From Chamaelirium japonicum (lineage: Eukaryota > Streptophyta > Magnoliopsida > Liliales > Melanthiaceae): a stretch of DNA of 64,000 nucleotides. The notes beneath the pieces were generated by a model. That model saw only the letters and a list, made by a program, of their open reading frames with translations. It was not told where the DNA came from and ran no database searches. A program made the position numbers and the translations under genes. The stretch spans positions 60,877,173-60,941,172 of the forward strand of contig OX393551.1 in the NCBI GenBank assembly GCA_947650365.1, written 5' to 3'. Each line of letters opens with the position of its first letter. Positions within the stretch are counted from its first letter, which is position 1. Shown one piece after another: positions 27,211 through 41,885 of the stretch.

Positions 27211-30200
27211 ATGTATCCATTCTATTTCATTCATACGATCCATTCTTACTCATTTGTACGATCCATTCTTATTCATTCGCACGAATGCATCCATTCTAAT
27301 TCATTCGTACGATCCATTCTAATTCATTCACACGATCAACTCTTATTCATTCAAACGATCCATTCTAATTCATTCATACGATCCATTCTAATTTATTCGT
27401 ACGAATGTATCCATTCTAATTCATTCGTACGATCCATTCTAATTCATTCACACAATCTATTCTAATTCATTCGTACGTTCCATTCTAATTCATTCGCACA
27501 ATCTATTCTAATTCATTCGTACAATCCATTCTAATTCATTCATATGATCCATTCTAATTCATTCGCACGATCGATTCTAATTCATTCATACGATTCATTC
27601 TAATTCATTCATACAATCCATTCTAATTCTTTCGCACGAATGTATCCATTCTAATTCATTCGTACGATCCACCCAAATTCCTTCGTATGAACCATTCTAA
27701 TTCATTCGTACGATCCATTCTAATTTATTCGCACGATCCATTGTAATTCATTCATACGATCCATTCTAATTCATTCGTACGATCCATTCTAATTCATTCG
27801 CACAATCTATTCTAATTCATTCGTACGATCCATTCTAATTCATTAGCATGATCCATTCTAATTCATTTGTACGATCCATTCTAATTCATTAGCATGATCT
27901 ATTCTAATTCATTCATACGATCCATTCTAATTCATTCGCACGAATGTATCCATTCTAATTCATTCGTACGATCCATTCTAATTCATTCGCACAATCTATT
28001 CTAATTCATTCGTACGATCCACCCTAATTCCTTCGTATGATCCATTCTAATTAATTCGCACGAATGTATCCATTGTAATTTATTCGTACGATCCAATCTA
28101 ATTCATTCGTACGATCCATTCTAATTCATTCATACGATCCATTGTGCGATCCATTCTAATTCATTCATAAGATCATTCATACGATCCGTTCTAATTCATT
28201 CATACGATCCATTCTGATTCATTCATACGATCCATTCTAATTCATTCGCACGATCCATTCAAATTCATTCATACGAATGTATCCATTCTAATTCATTTGT
28301 ACGATCCATTCTAATTCATTCGCATGATCCATTCTAATTCATTCATACGATCCATTCTAATTCATTCGTACGATCCATTCTAATTCATTCGCACGATTCA
28401 TTCTAATTTATTTGTACGATCCATTCTAATTCATTCATACAATCCATTCTAATTCTTTTGTACGAATGTATCCATTCTAATTCATTCGTATGATCCATTC
28501 TATTTCATTCGCACTATCCATTCTAATTCATTCATATGATCCATTCGAATACATTCGTACGATCCATTCTAATTCATTCGTATGATCCTTTCTAATTCAT
28601 TCGTACGATCCACCCTAATTCCTTCGTATGATCCATTCTAATTCATTTGCACCAATGTATCCATTCTAATTCATTCGTACGATCCATTCGAATTCATTCT
28701 ACAATCCATTCCATTTCATTCGTACGATCCATTCTAATTCATTCGCACGATCCATTCTAATTCATTCATACAATTCATTCTAATCCATTTGTACGATCCA
28801 TTCTAATTCCTTCGTATGATCCATTCTAATTCATTCGTATGATCCATTCTAATTCATTCGTACGATCCATTCTAGTTCATTCGTAGGATCCATTCTAATT
28901 CTTTCATACGATCCATTCTTTCTCATTCGTGCGATCCATTCTTACTCATTCGTACGATCCATTCTAATTCATTCGCACGAATGTATCCATTCTTACTCAT
29001 TCGTACGATCCATTCTAATTCATTCGCACGAATGTATCCAATCTAATTCGTTCGTACGATCCATTCTAATTCATTCGCACGATCCATTCTAATTCATTCA
29101 TACGATCCATTCTAATTCATTCGTATGATCCATTCTAATTCATTCACACGATCCATTCTAATTCATTCATACGATCCATTCTAATTCATTCATACGATCC
29201 ATTCTAATTCATTCATACAATCCATTCTACTTCTTTCGCACGAATGTATCCATTCGAATTCATTCGTACGATCTACCTTAATTCCTTCGTATGATCCATT
29301 CTAATTCATTCGCACGAATGTATCCATTCAAATTCATTCATACGATCCATTCCAATTCATTCATACGATCCATTCTAATTCATGTATACGATCCATTCTA
29401 ATTCATTCATACGATCCATTCTAATTCATTCGCACGAATGTATTCATTCCCACGAATGTATTCATTCGCACAATCTATTCTAATTCATTCGTATGATCCA
29501 TTCTAATTCATTAGCACGATCCATTCTAATTCATTCTTACGATCCATTCTATTTCATTCGTACGATCCATTCTTACTCATTCGTACGATCCATTCTAATT
29601 CATTCGCACGATCCATTCTAATTCATTCATACGATCCAGTCTAATTCATTCGTACGATCCATTCCAATTCATTCGCACAATCTATTCTAATTTATTCGTA
29701 CGATCCATTCTAATTCATTAGCACGATCCATTCTAATTCTTTCGTACGATCCATTCTAATTCGTTCGTACGATCCATTCTAATTCATTCATACGATCCAT
29801 TCTAATTCATTCGCACGAATGTATCAATTCTAATTCCTTCGTACGATCCGTTCAAATTCATTCGTACGATCCATTCTAATCCATTCTAATACACCATTCG
29901 CACAATCTATTCTAATTCATTCGTACGATCCATTCTATTTCATTAGCACGATCCATTCTAATTCATTCGTACGATCCATTCTATTTCATTCGTACGATCC
30001 ATTCTTACTCATTCATACGATCCATTCTAATTCATTCGCACGAATGTATCCATTCTAATTCATTCGTACGATCCATTCTAATTCATTCCGACAATCCACC
30101 CTAATTCCTTCGTATGATCCATTCAAATTCATTCGCACGAAAGTATCGTACGAGAATTAGAATCGATCGTACGTATGAATTAGAATGGATCGTACGAATG

Positions 30201-32585
30201 AGTAAGAATGGATCGTACAAATGAATTAGAATGGATCGCACAAAGGAATGAATTAGAATGGATACATTCGTACAATCCATTCTAATTCATTCGTACGATC
30301 CATTCTAATTCATTCACACGATGCATTCTAATTCTTTCGCATGAATGTATCCATTCTAATTCATTCGTATGATCCACCCTAACTCCTTCGTATGATCCAT
30401 TCTAATTCATTCGTACGATCCATTCTAATTCATTCGTACGATCCATTCTAATTCATTCGAACGATCCATTCTAATTCATTCATACGAACCATTCTAATTC
30501 ATTCATACGATCCATTCTAATTCATTCGCACGAATGTATCCATTCTAATTCATTCATACGATACATTCTAATTCTTTCGTAAGATCCATTCTAATTCCTT
30601 CGTACGATCCATTTTAATTCATTCGTACAATCCATTCTAATTCATTCATACGATCCATTCTAATTTATTCATACAATCCATTCTAATACTTTCGCACGAA
30701 TGTATTAGAATGGATTGTATGAATGAATTAGAATGGATCGTACAAATGAATTAGAATGGATCGTGCGAATGAATTAGAATGGATCGTACGAATGAATTAG
30801 AATAGATTGTGCGAATGAATTAGAATGGATCGTACGAATGAATTAGAATGGATACATTCGGGTGAATGAATTAGAATGGATCGTACGAAGGAATTAGAAT
30901 GAATTAGAATGGATACATTCGTGCGAATGAATTAGAATGGATCGTATGAATGAATTAGATTGGATCGTATGAATGAATTAGAATGGATCGTACGTATGAA
31001 TTAGAATGGATACATTTATTGGAATGAATTAGAATGGATCGTACGAAGGAATTAGAATGGATCGTACGTATGAATTCTATTTCATACTAATTCATTAGCA
31101 CGATCCATTCTATTCCATTCTAATTCATTCGTACAATCCATTCTAATTCATACGAAGGAATTAATTCATACGATCCATTCTAATTCAATCGTACGATCTA
31201 TTCTATTCATTCGTACGATCCATTCTAATTAATTCGCACGAATGTATCCATTCTAATTCATTCATACGATCCATTCTAATTCATTCGCACAATCTATTCT
31301 AATTCATTCGTACGATCCATTCTAATTCATTTGCACGATTCATTCTAATTCATTTGCACGATCCATTCTAAATCATTCACACGAATGTATCCATTCTAAT
31401 TCATTCGTACGAATGTATCCATTCTAATTCATTCGCACGATCCATTGTAATTCATTCGTACGATCCATTCTATTTCATTCGTACGATCCATTCTTACTCA
31501 TTCGTACGATCCATTCTAATTCATTCACACGAATGTATCCATTCTAATTCATTCGTACGATCCATTTTAATTGATTCGCACGATCCGTTCTAATTCATTC
31601 GTACGATCCATTCTAATTCATTCGTATGATCCATTCTCATTCATTCGCACGATCCATTCTAATTCATTCATACAATACATTCTAATTCATTCATACGATC
31701 CATTCTAATTCCTACGTACGATCCATTCTAATTCATTCGCACGATCCAATCTAATTCATTCGCACGATCCATTCTAATTCATTCGTACGATTCATTCTAA
31801 TTCATTCATACAATCCATTCTAATTCTTTTGCACGAATGTATCCATTCTAATTTATTCGTAAGATCCATTCTAATTCCTTCGTATGATCCATTCTGATTT
31901 CTTCGTACGATCTATTCTATTTCATTCGTATGATCCATTCTAATTCCTTTGTACGATACATTCTAATTCATTCGTACAATCCATTCTAATTCATTCATAC
32001 GATCCATTCTAATTCATTCATTCAATCCATTCTAATTCTTTCGCACGAATGTATCCATTCTAATTCATTCGTTCGATCCACCCTAATTTCTTCGTATGAT
32101 CCATTTTAATTCATTCGCAGGAATGTATCCATTCTAATTCATTCGTACGATCCATTCGAATTCATTCATACGATCCATTCTAATTTATTCGCAGGAATGT
32201 ATCCATTCTAATTCAGTCATACGATCTATTCTATTTCATTCGTATGATCCATTCTTACTCATTCATACGATCCATTCTAATTCATTCGCACGATCCAATC
32301 TAATTCATTCGTACGATCCATTCTAATTCATTGTACGATCCATTCTATTTCATTCGTACGATCCATTCTTACTCATTCGTACGATCCATTCTAATTCATT
32401 CGCACGAATGTATCCATTCTAATTCATTCGTACGATCCATTCTAATTCATTCGCACGATCCATTCTAATTCATTCATACGATCCATTCTAATTCATTCGT
32501 ACAATCCATTCTAATTCATTCGTACGATCCATTCTAATTCATTCGCACAATCTATTTTAATTCATTTGTAATTCATTCGCACGAT
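27211..32585 (-). repeat. Mostly reverse satellite block left of foldback 2
   Basis: Reverse orientation except for short forward inserts at about 30146-30271 and 30703-31074. These are the counterparts of the inserts at 23695 and 24319, about 6.4 kb earlier. The block is therefore a second, longer copy of 21226-25320. The small join GGAATTAATTC, flanked by CATACGAA, is at 31157 here and also at 24721, 34355 and 35099. Confidence 0.85.
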
Positions 32586-32762
32586 CATTCAGGTGTTTAG
32601 GTTGCGACCTCAGACTTTGTATTTGGTTGAATACAAAGATGCACCTTTGAATGAATTAGAAAGGATCACATGGGGTCTCCCCACGATCAACTAACGTTCA
32701 AAGGTGCACCTTTGTATTCAACCAAATACAAAGTCTGAGGCCACAACCTAAACACCTGAATG
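32586..32762. repeat. 177-bp foldback element, copy 2
   Basis: Same length, arms and loop as copy 1, with only scattered base differences (for example one change inside the left-arm GGTGCACC palindrome). The loop reads GAATTAGAAAGGATCACA, again a partial satellite monomer. The flanks are reverse satellite on the left and forward satellite on the right, with the same mirrored joins as copy 1. It lies 7265 bp from copy 1. Confidence 0.85.
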
Positions 32763-34272
32763 ATCGTGCGAATGAATTACGAATGAATTAGAATAGATTG
32801 TGCGAATGAATTAGAATGGATCGTGCGAATGGATCGTACGAATGAATTAGAATGGATCGTACGAATGAATTAGAATGGATTGTGCGAATGAATTAGAATG
32901 GATCGTACGAATGAATTAGAATGGATACATTCGTGCGAATGAATTAGAATGGATCCTGCGAAAGAGTAAGAATGGATCGTACGAACGAAATAGAATGGAT
33001 CATACAATGAATTAGAATGGATCGTGCGAATGAATTAGATTGGATCGCGTGAATGAATTAGAATGGATCGTACGAATCAATTAGAATGGATACATTCGTG
33101 CGAATGAATTAGAATGGATACATTCGTGCGAATGAATTAGAATGGATCGTGCAAAAGAATTATAATGGATCGTGCGAATGAATTAAAATGGATCGTACGA
33201 ATGAATTAGAATAGATTGTGCGAATGAATTAGAATGGATCGTACGAATGAATTAGAATGGATACATTCGTGCGAATGAATTAGAATGGATCGTATGAATG
33301 AATTCGAATGGATCATACGAATGAATTAGAATGGATCATACGAAGGAATTAGGGTGGATCTTATGAATGAATTATAATGGATACATTCGTGCAAAAGAAT
33401 TAGAATGGATTGTATGAATGAATTAGAATGGATCGTATGAATGAATTAGAATGGATCGTGCGAATGAATTAGAATGGATCGTACGAATGAATTAGAATGG
33501 ATCGTATGAATGAATTAGAATGGATCGTGCAAATGAATTTGAATGGAACGTACGAATGAATTAGAATGGATACATTCGTGCGAATGAATTAGAATGGATA
33601 CATTCGTGCGAATGAATTAGAATATATCGTACGAATGAATTAGAATAGATAGTGCGAATGAATTAGAATTGATCGTACGAATGAATTAGAATGGATCGTA
33701 TGAATGAATTAGAATGGATCGTGCGAATGTATTAGAATGGATCGTACGAATGAATTAGAATGGATACATTCGTGCGAATGAATTAGAATGGATACATTCG
33801 TGCGAATGAATTAGAATGGATCGTACGAATGAGTAAGAATGGATCGTACGAATGAAATAGAATGGATCGTACGAATAAATTAGAATGGATCGTGCCAATA
33901 AATTAGAATGGATTGTACAAATGAATTAGAATTGATAGTGCGAATGAATTAGAATAGAACGTACGAATGAATTAGAATGGATCGTATGAATGAATTAGAA
34001 TGGATCGTGCGAATGAATTCGAATGGATCGTACGAATGAATTAGAATGGATACATTCGTGCGAATGAATTAGAATGGATCGTACGAAGGAATTGGAATGA
34101 ATTAGAATGGATACATTCGTGCGAATGAATTAGAATGGATCGTATGAATGAATTAGATTGGATCGTATGAATGAATCAGAATGGATCGTACGTATGAATT
34201 AGAATGGATACATTCATGGGAATGAATTAGAACGGGTCGTATGAAGGAATTAGAATGGATCGTACGTATGAA
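32763..34272 (+). repeat. Forward satellite block right of foldback 2
   Basis: Forward monomers whose order repeats that to the right of foldbacks 1 and 3, including the series GAGTAAG, GAAATAG and the 28-bp variants. It ends at a GAATTC centre (34270-34275), the same short palindromic switch seen at 24640, 31074 and 35016. Confidence 0.85.
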
Positions 34273-36513
34273 TTCTTTTTCATTCTTATTCATTAGCACG
34301 ATCCATTCTATTCCATTCTAATTAATTCGTACAATCCATTCTAATTCATACGAAGGAATTAATTCATAGGATCCATTGTATTTCAATCGTATGATCTATT
34401 CTATTCATTCGTACGATCCGTTCTAATTCATTCGCACGAATGTATCCATTCTAATTCATTCATATGATCCATTCTAATTCATTCGCACAATCTATTCTAA
34501 TTCATTCGTACGATCCATTCTGATTCCTTCATACGATCCATTCTAATTCATTCGTACAATCCATTCTAATTCATTCATACGATCCATTCTAATTCATTCA
34601 TACAATCCATTCTAATACTTTCGCACGAATGTATTAGAATGGATTGTATGAATGAATTAGAATGGATCGTACAAATAAATTTGAATGGATCGTGCGAATG
34701 AATTAGAATGGATGGTACGAATAAATTAGAATAGATTGTGAAAATGAATTAGAATGGATCGTACGAATGAATTAGAATGGATACATTCGTGCGAAAGAAT
34801 TAGAATGGATCGTACGAATGGATCGTACGAAGGAATTAGAATGAATTAGAATGGATACATTCTTGCGAATGAATTAGAATGGATCGTATGAATGAATTAG
34901 ATTGGATCGTATGAATGAATCAGAATGGATCGTACGTATGAATTAGAATGGATACATTCATGGGAATGAATTAGAATGGGTCGTACGAAGGAATTAGAAT
35001 GGATCGTACGTATGAATTCTATTTTATTCTAATTCATTAGCACGATCCATTCTATTCCATTCTAATTCATTCGTACAATCCATTCTAATTCATACGAAGG
35101 AATTAATTCATACGATCCATTCTAATTCAATCGTACGATCTATTCTATTCATTCGTACGATCCATTCTAATTCATTCGCACGAATGTATCCATTCTAATT
35201 CATTCATACGATCCATTCTAATTCATTCGCACAATCTATTCTAATTCATTCATATGATCCATTCTAATTTATTTGCACAATCCATTCTAATTCATTTGCA
35301 CGATCCACTCTAATTCATTCGCACGAATGTATCCATTCTAATTCATTCGCACGAATGTATCCATTCTAATTCATTCGTACGCTCAATTCTAATTCATTTG
35401 CACGATCCAATCTAATTCAATCGCACGATCCATTCTAATTCATTCGTACGATCCATTCTAGTTCATTCGTACGATCCATTCTTACTCATTCGTACGATCC
35501 ATTCTAATTCATTCGCACGAATGTATCCATTCTAATTCATTCGTACGATCCATTTTAATTTATTCGCACGATCCATTCAAATTCATTCGTACGATCCATT
35601 CTAATTCATTCGTATGATCCATTCTAATTCATTCACACGATCCATTCTAATTCATTCATACAATACATTCTAATTCCTTCGTAAGATCCATTCTAATTCT
35701 TTCGCACGATCCAATCTAATTCATTCGCACGATCCATTCTAATTCATTCGTACGATCCATTCTAATTCATTCATACAATCCATTCTAATTCTTTTGCACG
35801 AATGTATCCATTATAATTCATTCATACGATCCATTCTAATTCCTTCGTACGATCAATTCTAATTCCTTCGTACGATCTATTCTATTTCATTCGTATGATC
35901 CATTCTAATTCCTTCGTATGATGCATTCTAATTCATTCGTACAATCCATTCTAATTCATTCATACGATCCATTCTAATTCATTCATACAATCCATTCTAA
36001 TTCTTTCGCACGAATGTATCCATTCTAATTCAATCGTTCGATCCACTCTAATTCCTTCGTATGATCCAATATAATTCATTCGCACGAATGTATCCATTCT
36101 AATTCATTCGTACGATCCATTCGAATTCATTCATACGATCCATTCTAATTCAACATTCTATTTCATTCGTATGATCCATTCTTACTCATTCGTACGATCC
36201 ATTCTAATTAATTCGCACGATCCAATCTAATTCGTTCGTACGATCCAATCTAATTCATTCGTACGATCCATTCTATTTCATTCGTACGATCCATTCTTAC
36301 TCATTCGTACGATCCATTCTAATTCATTCGCACGAATGTATCCATTCTAATTCATTCGTACGATCCATTCTAATTCATTCGCACGATCCATTCTAATTCA
36401 TTCATACGATCCATTCTAATTCATTCGTATGATCCATTCTAATTCATTCATACGATCCATTCTAATTCATTCGCACAATCTATTCTAATTCATTTGTAAT
36501 TCATTCGCACGAT
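34273..36513. repeat. Satellite segment left of foldback 3
   Basis: Block order is - 34273-34631, + 34632-35016, - 35017-36513. The GAATTC switch with its neighbours occurs twice here, 744 bp apart (34270 and 35014), so this part has a local duplication. The forward insert starting at 34632 is 3929 bp after its counterpart at 30703. Confidence 0.85.
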
Positions 36514-36690
36514 AATTCAGGTGTTTAGGTTGCGACCTCAGACTTTGTATTTGGTTGAATACAAAGATGCACCTTTGAATGAATTAGAATGGATCACATA
36601 GGGTCTCCCCATGATCAACTAACGTTCAAAGTTGCACCTTTGTATTCAACCAAATACAAAGTGTGAGGCCGCAACCTAAACACCTGAATG
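36514..36690. repeat. 177-bp foldback element, copy 3
   Basis: Third copy, again exactly 177 bp, starting 3928 bp after copy 2. This spacing equals that of the flanking forward inserts (3929 bp), so the element was copied together with its satellite surroundings. Its first base differs (AATTCAGG), slightly spoiling the outermost arm pairing. Its flanks are again reverse on the left and forward on the right. Confidence 0.85.
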
Positions 36691-39056
36691 ATCATGCGAA
36701 TGAATTAGAATAGATTGTGCGAATGAATTAGAATGGATCGTGCGAATGAATTAGAATGGATCGTACGAATGAATTAGAATGGATCGTACGAATGAATTAG
36801 AATGGATTGTGCGAATGAATTAGAATGGATCGTACGAATGAATTAGAATGAATACATTCGTGCGAATGAATTAGAATGGATCCTGCGAATGAGTAAGAAT
36901 GAATCGTACGAATGAAATAGAATGGATCGTACGAATGAATTAGAATGGATCATGCGAATGAATTAGATTGGATCGTGTGAATGAATTAGAATGGATCGTA
37001 CGAATGAATTAGAATGGATACATTCGTGCGAATGAATTAGAATGGATACATTCGTGCGAATGAATTAGAATGGATTGTGCAAATGAATTAGAATGGATCG
37101 TGCGAATGAATTAAAATAGATCGTACGAATGAATTAGAATAGATTGTGCGAATGAATTAGAATGGATCGTACGAATGAATTAGAATGGATACATTCGTGC
37201 GAATGAATTAGAATCGATCATATGAATGAATTCGAATGGATCGTACGAATGAATTAGAATGGATACATTCGTGCGAATGAATTAGAAAGGATCATACGAA
37301 GGAATTAGGGTGGATCTTATGAATAAATTAGAATGGATACCTTCGTGCAAAAGAATTAGAATGGATTGTATGAATGAATTAGAATGGATTGTATGAATGA
37401 ATTAGAATGGATAATTCGAATGAATTAGAATGGATCGTATGAATGAATTAGAATGGATCGTATGAATGAATTAGAATGGATCTTGCGAATGAATTAGTAT
37501 GGAACGTACGAATGAATTAGAATGGATACATTCGTGCGAATGAATTAGAATGGATCGTACGAATGAGTAAGAATGGATCGTACAAATCAAATAGAATGGA
37601 TCGTATAAATGAACTAGAATTGATCGTGCTAATAAATTAGAATGGATCGTACGAATGAATTAGAATAGATTGTGCGAATAAATTAGAATTGATCGTACGA
37701 ATGAATTAGAATGGGTCGTATTAATGAATTAGAATGGATCGTGCGAATGAATTAGAATGGATCGTACGAATGAATTAGAATGGATACATTCGTGCGAATG
37801 AATTAGAATGGATCGTACGAATGAGTAAGAATGGATCGTACAAATGAAATAGAATGGATCGTACGAATGAATAAGAATGGATCGTGCTAATGAAATAGAA
37901 TGGATCGTACGAATGAATTAGAATAGATTGTGCAAATGAATTAGAATGGAACGTACGAATGAATTAGAATGGATCGTATGAATGAATTAGAATGGATCGT
38001 GCGAATGAATTAGAATAGATCGTACGAATGAATTAGAATGGATACATTCATGCGAATGAATTAGAATAGATTGTATGAATGAATTAGAATCGATCGTATG
38101 AATGAATTAGAATGGATCATGCGAGTGAATTAGAATGGATCGTACGAATGAATTAGAATGGATCGTGCGAATGAATTAGAATGGATCGTACGAATGAATT
38201 AGAATGGATACATTCGTACGAATGAATTAGAATGGATCGTACAAATGACTAAGAATATATCGTACGAATGAAATAGAATGGATCGTACGAATGAATTAGA
38301 ATGGATCGTGCTAATGAATTAGAATGGATCGTACGAATTAATTACAATAGATTGTGCGAATGAATTTGAATGGATCGTACGAACGAAATAGAATGGATAC
38401 ATTCGTGCGAAAGAATTAGAATGTATTGTATGAATGAATTAGAATGGATCGTATGAATGAATTAGAATGGATCGTGCGAATGAATTAGAATGGATCGTAC
38501 GAATGAATTAGAATGGATCATATGAATGAATTAGAATTGATCGTGCGAATGAATTAGAATGGATCGTACGAATGACTAAGAATGAATCGTACGAATGAAT
38601 TAGAATGGATCGTACGAATGAATTAGAATGGATCGTACAAATGAATTAAAATGGATCGTACTAATGAATTAGAATAGATTGTGCGAATGAATTAGAATGG
38701 ATCGTACGAATAAATCAGAATGGATACATTCGTGCGAATGAATTAGAATGGATCGTATGAATGAATTAGATTGGATCGTATGAATGAATTAGAATGGATC
38801 GTACGTATGAATTAGAATGGATACATTCATGGGAATGAAATAGAATAGATCGTACGAAGGAATTAGAATGGATCATATGAATGAAATAGAATTGATCGTA
38901 TGAAGGAATTAGAATGGATTGTACGAAGGAATTAGAATGGATAGTACGAAAGAATTAGAATGGATCGTACGAATGAATTAGAATGGATACATTCGTGCAA
39001 AAGAATTAGAATGGATTGTGTGAATGAATTAGAATGGATCGTATGAATGAATTAGA
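36691..39056 (+). repeat. Forward satellite block right of foldback 3
   Basis: Continuous forward block. Its first 1.5 kb follows 32763-34272 closely; the rest carries several 189-bp-type octamer signatures (GAGTAAG, GAAATAG, GTGCTAATG, AATAGATTGTGCG). It ends where GAATTAGATCC joins directly to reverse monomers. Confidence 0.85.
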
Positions 39057-41885
39057 TCCATTCTAATTCATTCGTATGATCCATTCTAATTCATTCATAC
39101 GATCCATTCTAATTCATACGTACGATCCATTCTTACTCAATGAATTAGAATGGATCGTGCGAATGAATTAGAATGGATCGTACGAATGAATTAGAATGGA
39201 TACATTCGTGCGAATGAATTAGAATGGATCGTACAAATGAGTAAGAATGGATGGTACGAATGAAATAGAATAGATCGTACGAATGAATTAGAATGGATCG
39301 TGCTAATGAATTAGAATGGATCGTACGAATGAATTAGAATATATTGTGTGAATGAATTAGAATGGATCGTATGAATGAATTAGAATGGATATATTTGTGC
39401 GAAGGAATTAGAACGGATCGTACGAATGGATCGTACGAAGGAATTAGAATGAATTAGAATTGATACATTCGTGCGAATGAATTAGAATGGATCGTATGAA
39501 TGAATTAGATTGGATCGTATGAATGAATTAGAATGGATCGTACGTATGAATTAGAATGGATACATTCATGGGAATGAATTAGAATGGATCGTACGAAGGA
39601 ATTAGAATGGATCGTACGAAGGAATTAGAATGGATACATTCGTGCAAAAGAATTAGAATGGATCGTATGAATGAATTAGATTGGATCGTATGAATGAATT
39701 AGAATGGATCGTACGAATGAATTAGAATGGATCGTATGAATGAATTAGAATGGATCGTGCGAATGAAATAGAATGGATCGTACGAATGAATTAGAATGGA
39801 TACATTCGTGCAAAAGAATTAGAATGGATTGTATGAATAAATTAGAATGGATCGTGCAAATGAATTAGAATGGATCGTGCGAATGAATTAGAATAGATCG
39901 TACGAATGAATTAGAAAAGACTGTGCGAATGAATTAGAATGGATCGTACGAATGAATTAGAATGGATATATTCGTGCGAATGAATTAGAATGGATCGTAT
40001 GAATGACTTAGAATGGATCGTACGTATGAATTAGAATGGATACATTCATGGGAATGCATTAGAATGGATCGTATGAAGGAATTAGAATGGATCATACGAA
40101 GGAATTAGAATGGATACGTTCGTGCAAAAGAATTAGAATGGATTGTATGAATGAATTAGAATGGATCGTACAAATGCATTAGAATGGATCGTGCGAATGA
40201 ATTAGAATGGATCGTACGAATGAATTAGAATAGATTGTGCGAATGAATTAGAATGGATCGTAAGAATGAATTCGAATGGATTGTACGAATGAATTAGAAT
40301 TGATACATTTATGCGAATGAATTAGAATGGATCATACGAAGGAATTAGGGTGGATCGTACGAATGAATTAGAATGGATACATTCGTGCGAAAGAATTAAA
40401 ATGGATTGTATGAATGAATTAGAATGGATCGTATGAATAAATTAGAATGGATCGTGCGAATAAATTAGAATGGATCGTACGAATGAATTAGAATGGATCG
40501 TATGAATGAATTAGAATGGATCGTGCGAATGAATTAGAATGGATCATATGAATGAATTAGAATGGATACATTCGTGCGAATGAATTAGAATGAATCGTAC
40601 GAATGAGTAAGAATAGATCGTATGAATGAAATAGAACGGTTCGTACGAAGGAATTAGAATGGATCGTATGAATGAATTAGAATGGATCGTACGAATAGAT
40701 TAGAATGGATCGTACAAATGAATTAGAATGGATCGTATGAATGAATTAGGGTGGATCTTACGAATGAATTAGAATGGATAATTAAAATAGATCGTACGAA
40801 TGAATGAGAATGGATACATTCGTGCGAATGAATCAGGATGGATCGTACGAATGAGTAAGAATGGATCGTACGTATGAAATAGAATAGATCGTATAAATAA
40901 ATTAGAATGGATCATGCTAATGAATTAGAATGGATCATACGAATGAATTAGAATAGATTGTGCGAATGAATTAGAATGGATCGTACGAATGAATTAGAAT
41001 GGATCGTATGAATGAATTAGAATGGATCATGCGAATGAATTAGAATGGATTGTACTAATGAATTAGAATGGATACATTCGTGCGAATGAGTTAGAATGGA
41101 TCGTACGAATAAGTAAGAATGGATCATACGAATAAAATAGAATGGATCGTATGAATGAATTAGAATGGATCGTGTGAATGAATTAGAATGGATCGTACGA
41201 ATGAGTAAGAATGGATCGTACGACTGAAATAGAATGGATCGTATGTACGATCCATTCTAATTCATTCATACGATTCATTCTAATTTATTTGCACGAATGT
41301 ATCCATTCTAATTCATTCGTACGATCCATTCTAATTCATTCGCACAATCTATTCTAATTCATTCGTACGATCCATTCTAATTCATTCGCACGATCCATTC
41401 TAATTCATTTGTACGATCCATTCTAATTCATTCATACAATCCATTCTAATTCTTTTGCACGAATGTATCCATTCTAATTCATTCATATGTTCCATTATAA
41501 TTCCTTCGTATGATCCATTGTAATTCCTTCATACGAATGAATTAGAATGGATTGTCTGAATGAATTAGAATGGATCGTATGAATGAATTAGAATGGATTG
41601 TGCGAATGAATTAGAATGGATCGTATGAATGAATTAGAATGGATCGTATGAATGAATTCGAATTAAAATGAATTAGAACGGATCGTACGAATGAATTAGA
41701 ATGGATCATACGAATGAATTAGAATAGATCGTGCTAATGAATTAGAATGAATCGTACGAATGAATTAGAATAGATTGTGTGAATGAATTAGAATGGATCG
41801 TACGAATGAATTAGAATGCATACAATTTGTGCGAATGAATTAGAATGGATCGTACGAATGAATTAGAATAGATTGTGCGAATGAA
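39057..41885. repeat. Satellite segment with short reverse inserts
   Basis: Block order is - 39057-39138, + 39139-41245, - 41246-41532, + 41533-41885. The first switch back to forward uses the CTTACTCAATGAATTAG join shared with 5334, 9283 and 50994. The last switch is a perfect 14-bp palindrome centred on GAATTC at 41885/41886. Confidence 0.85.
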
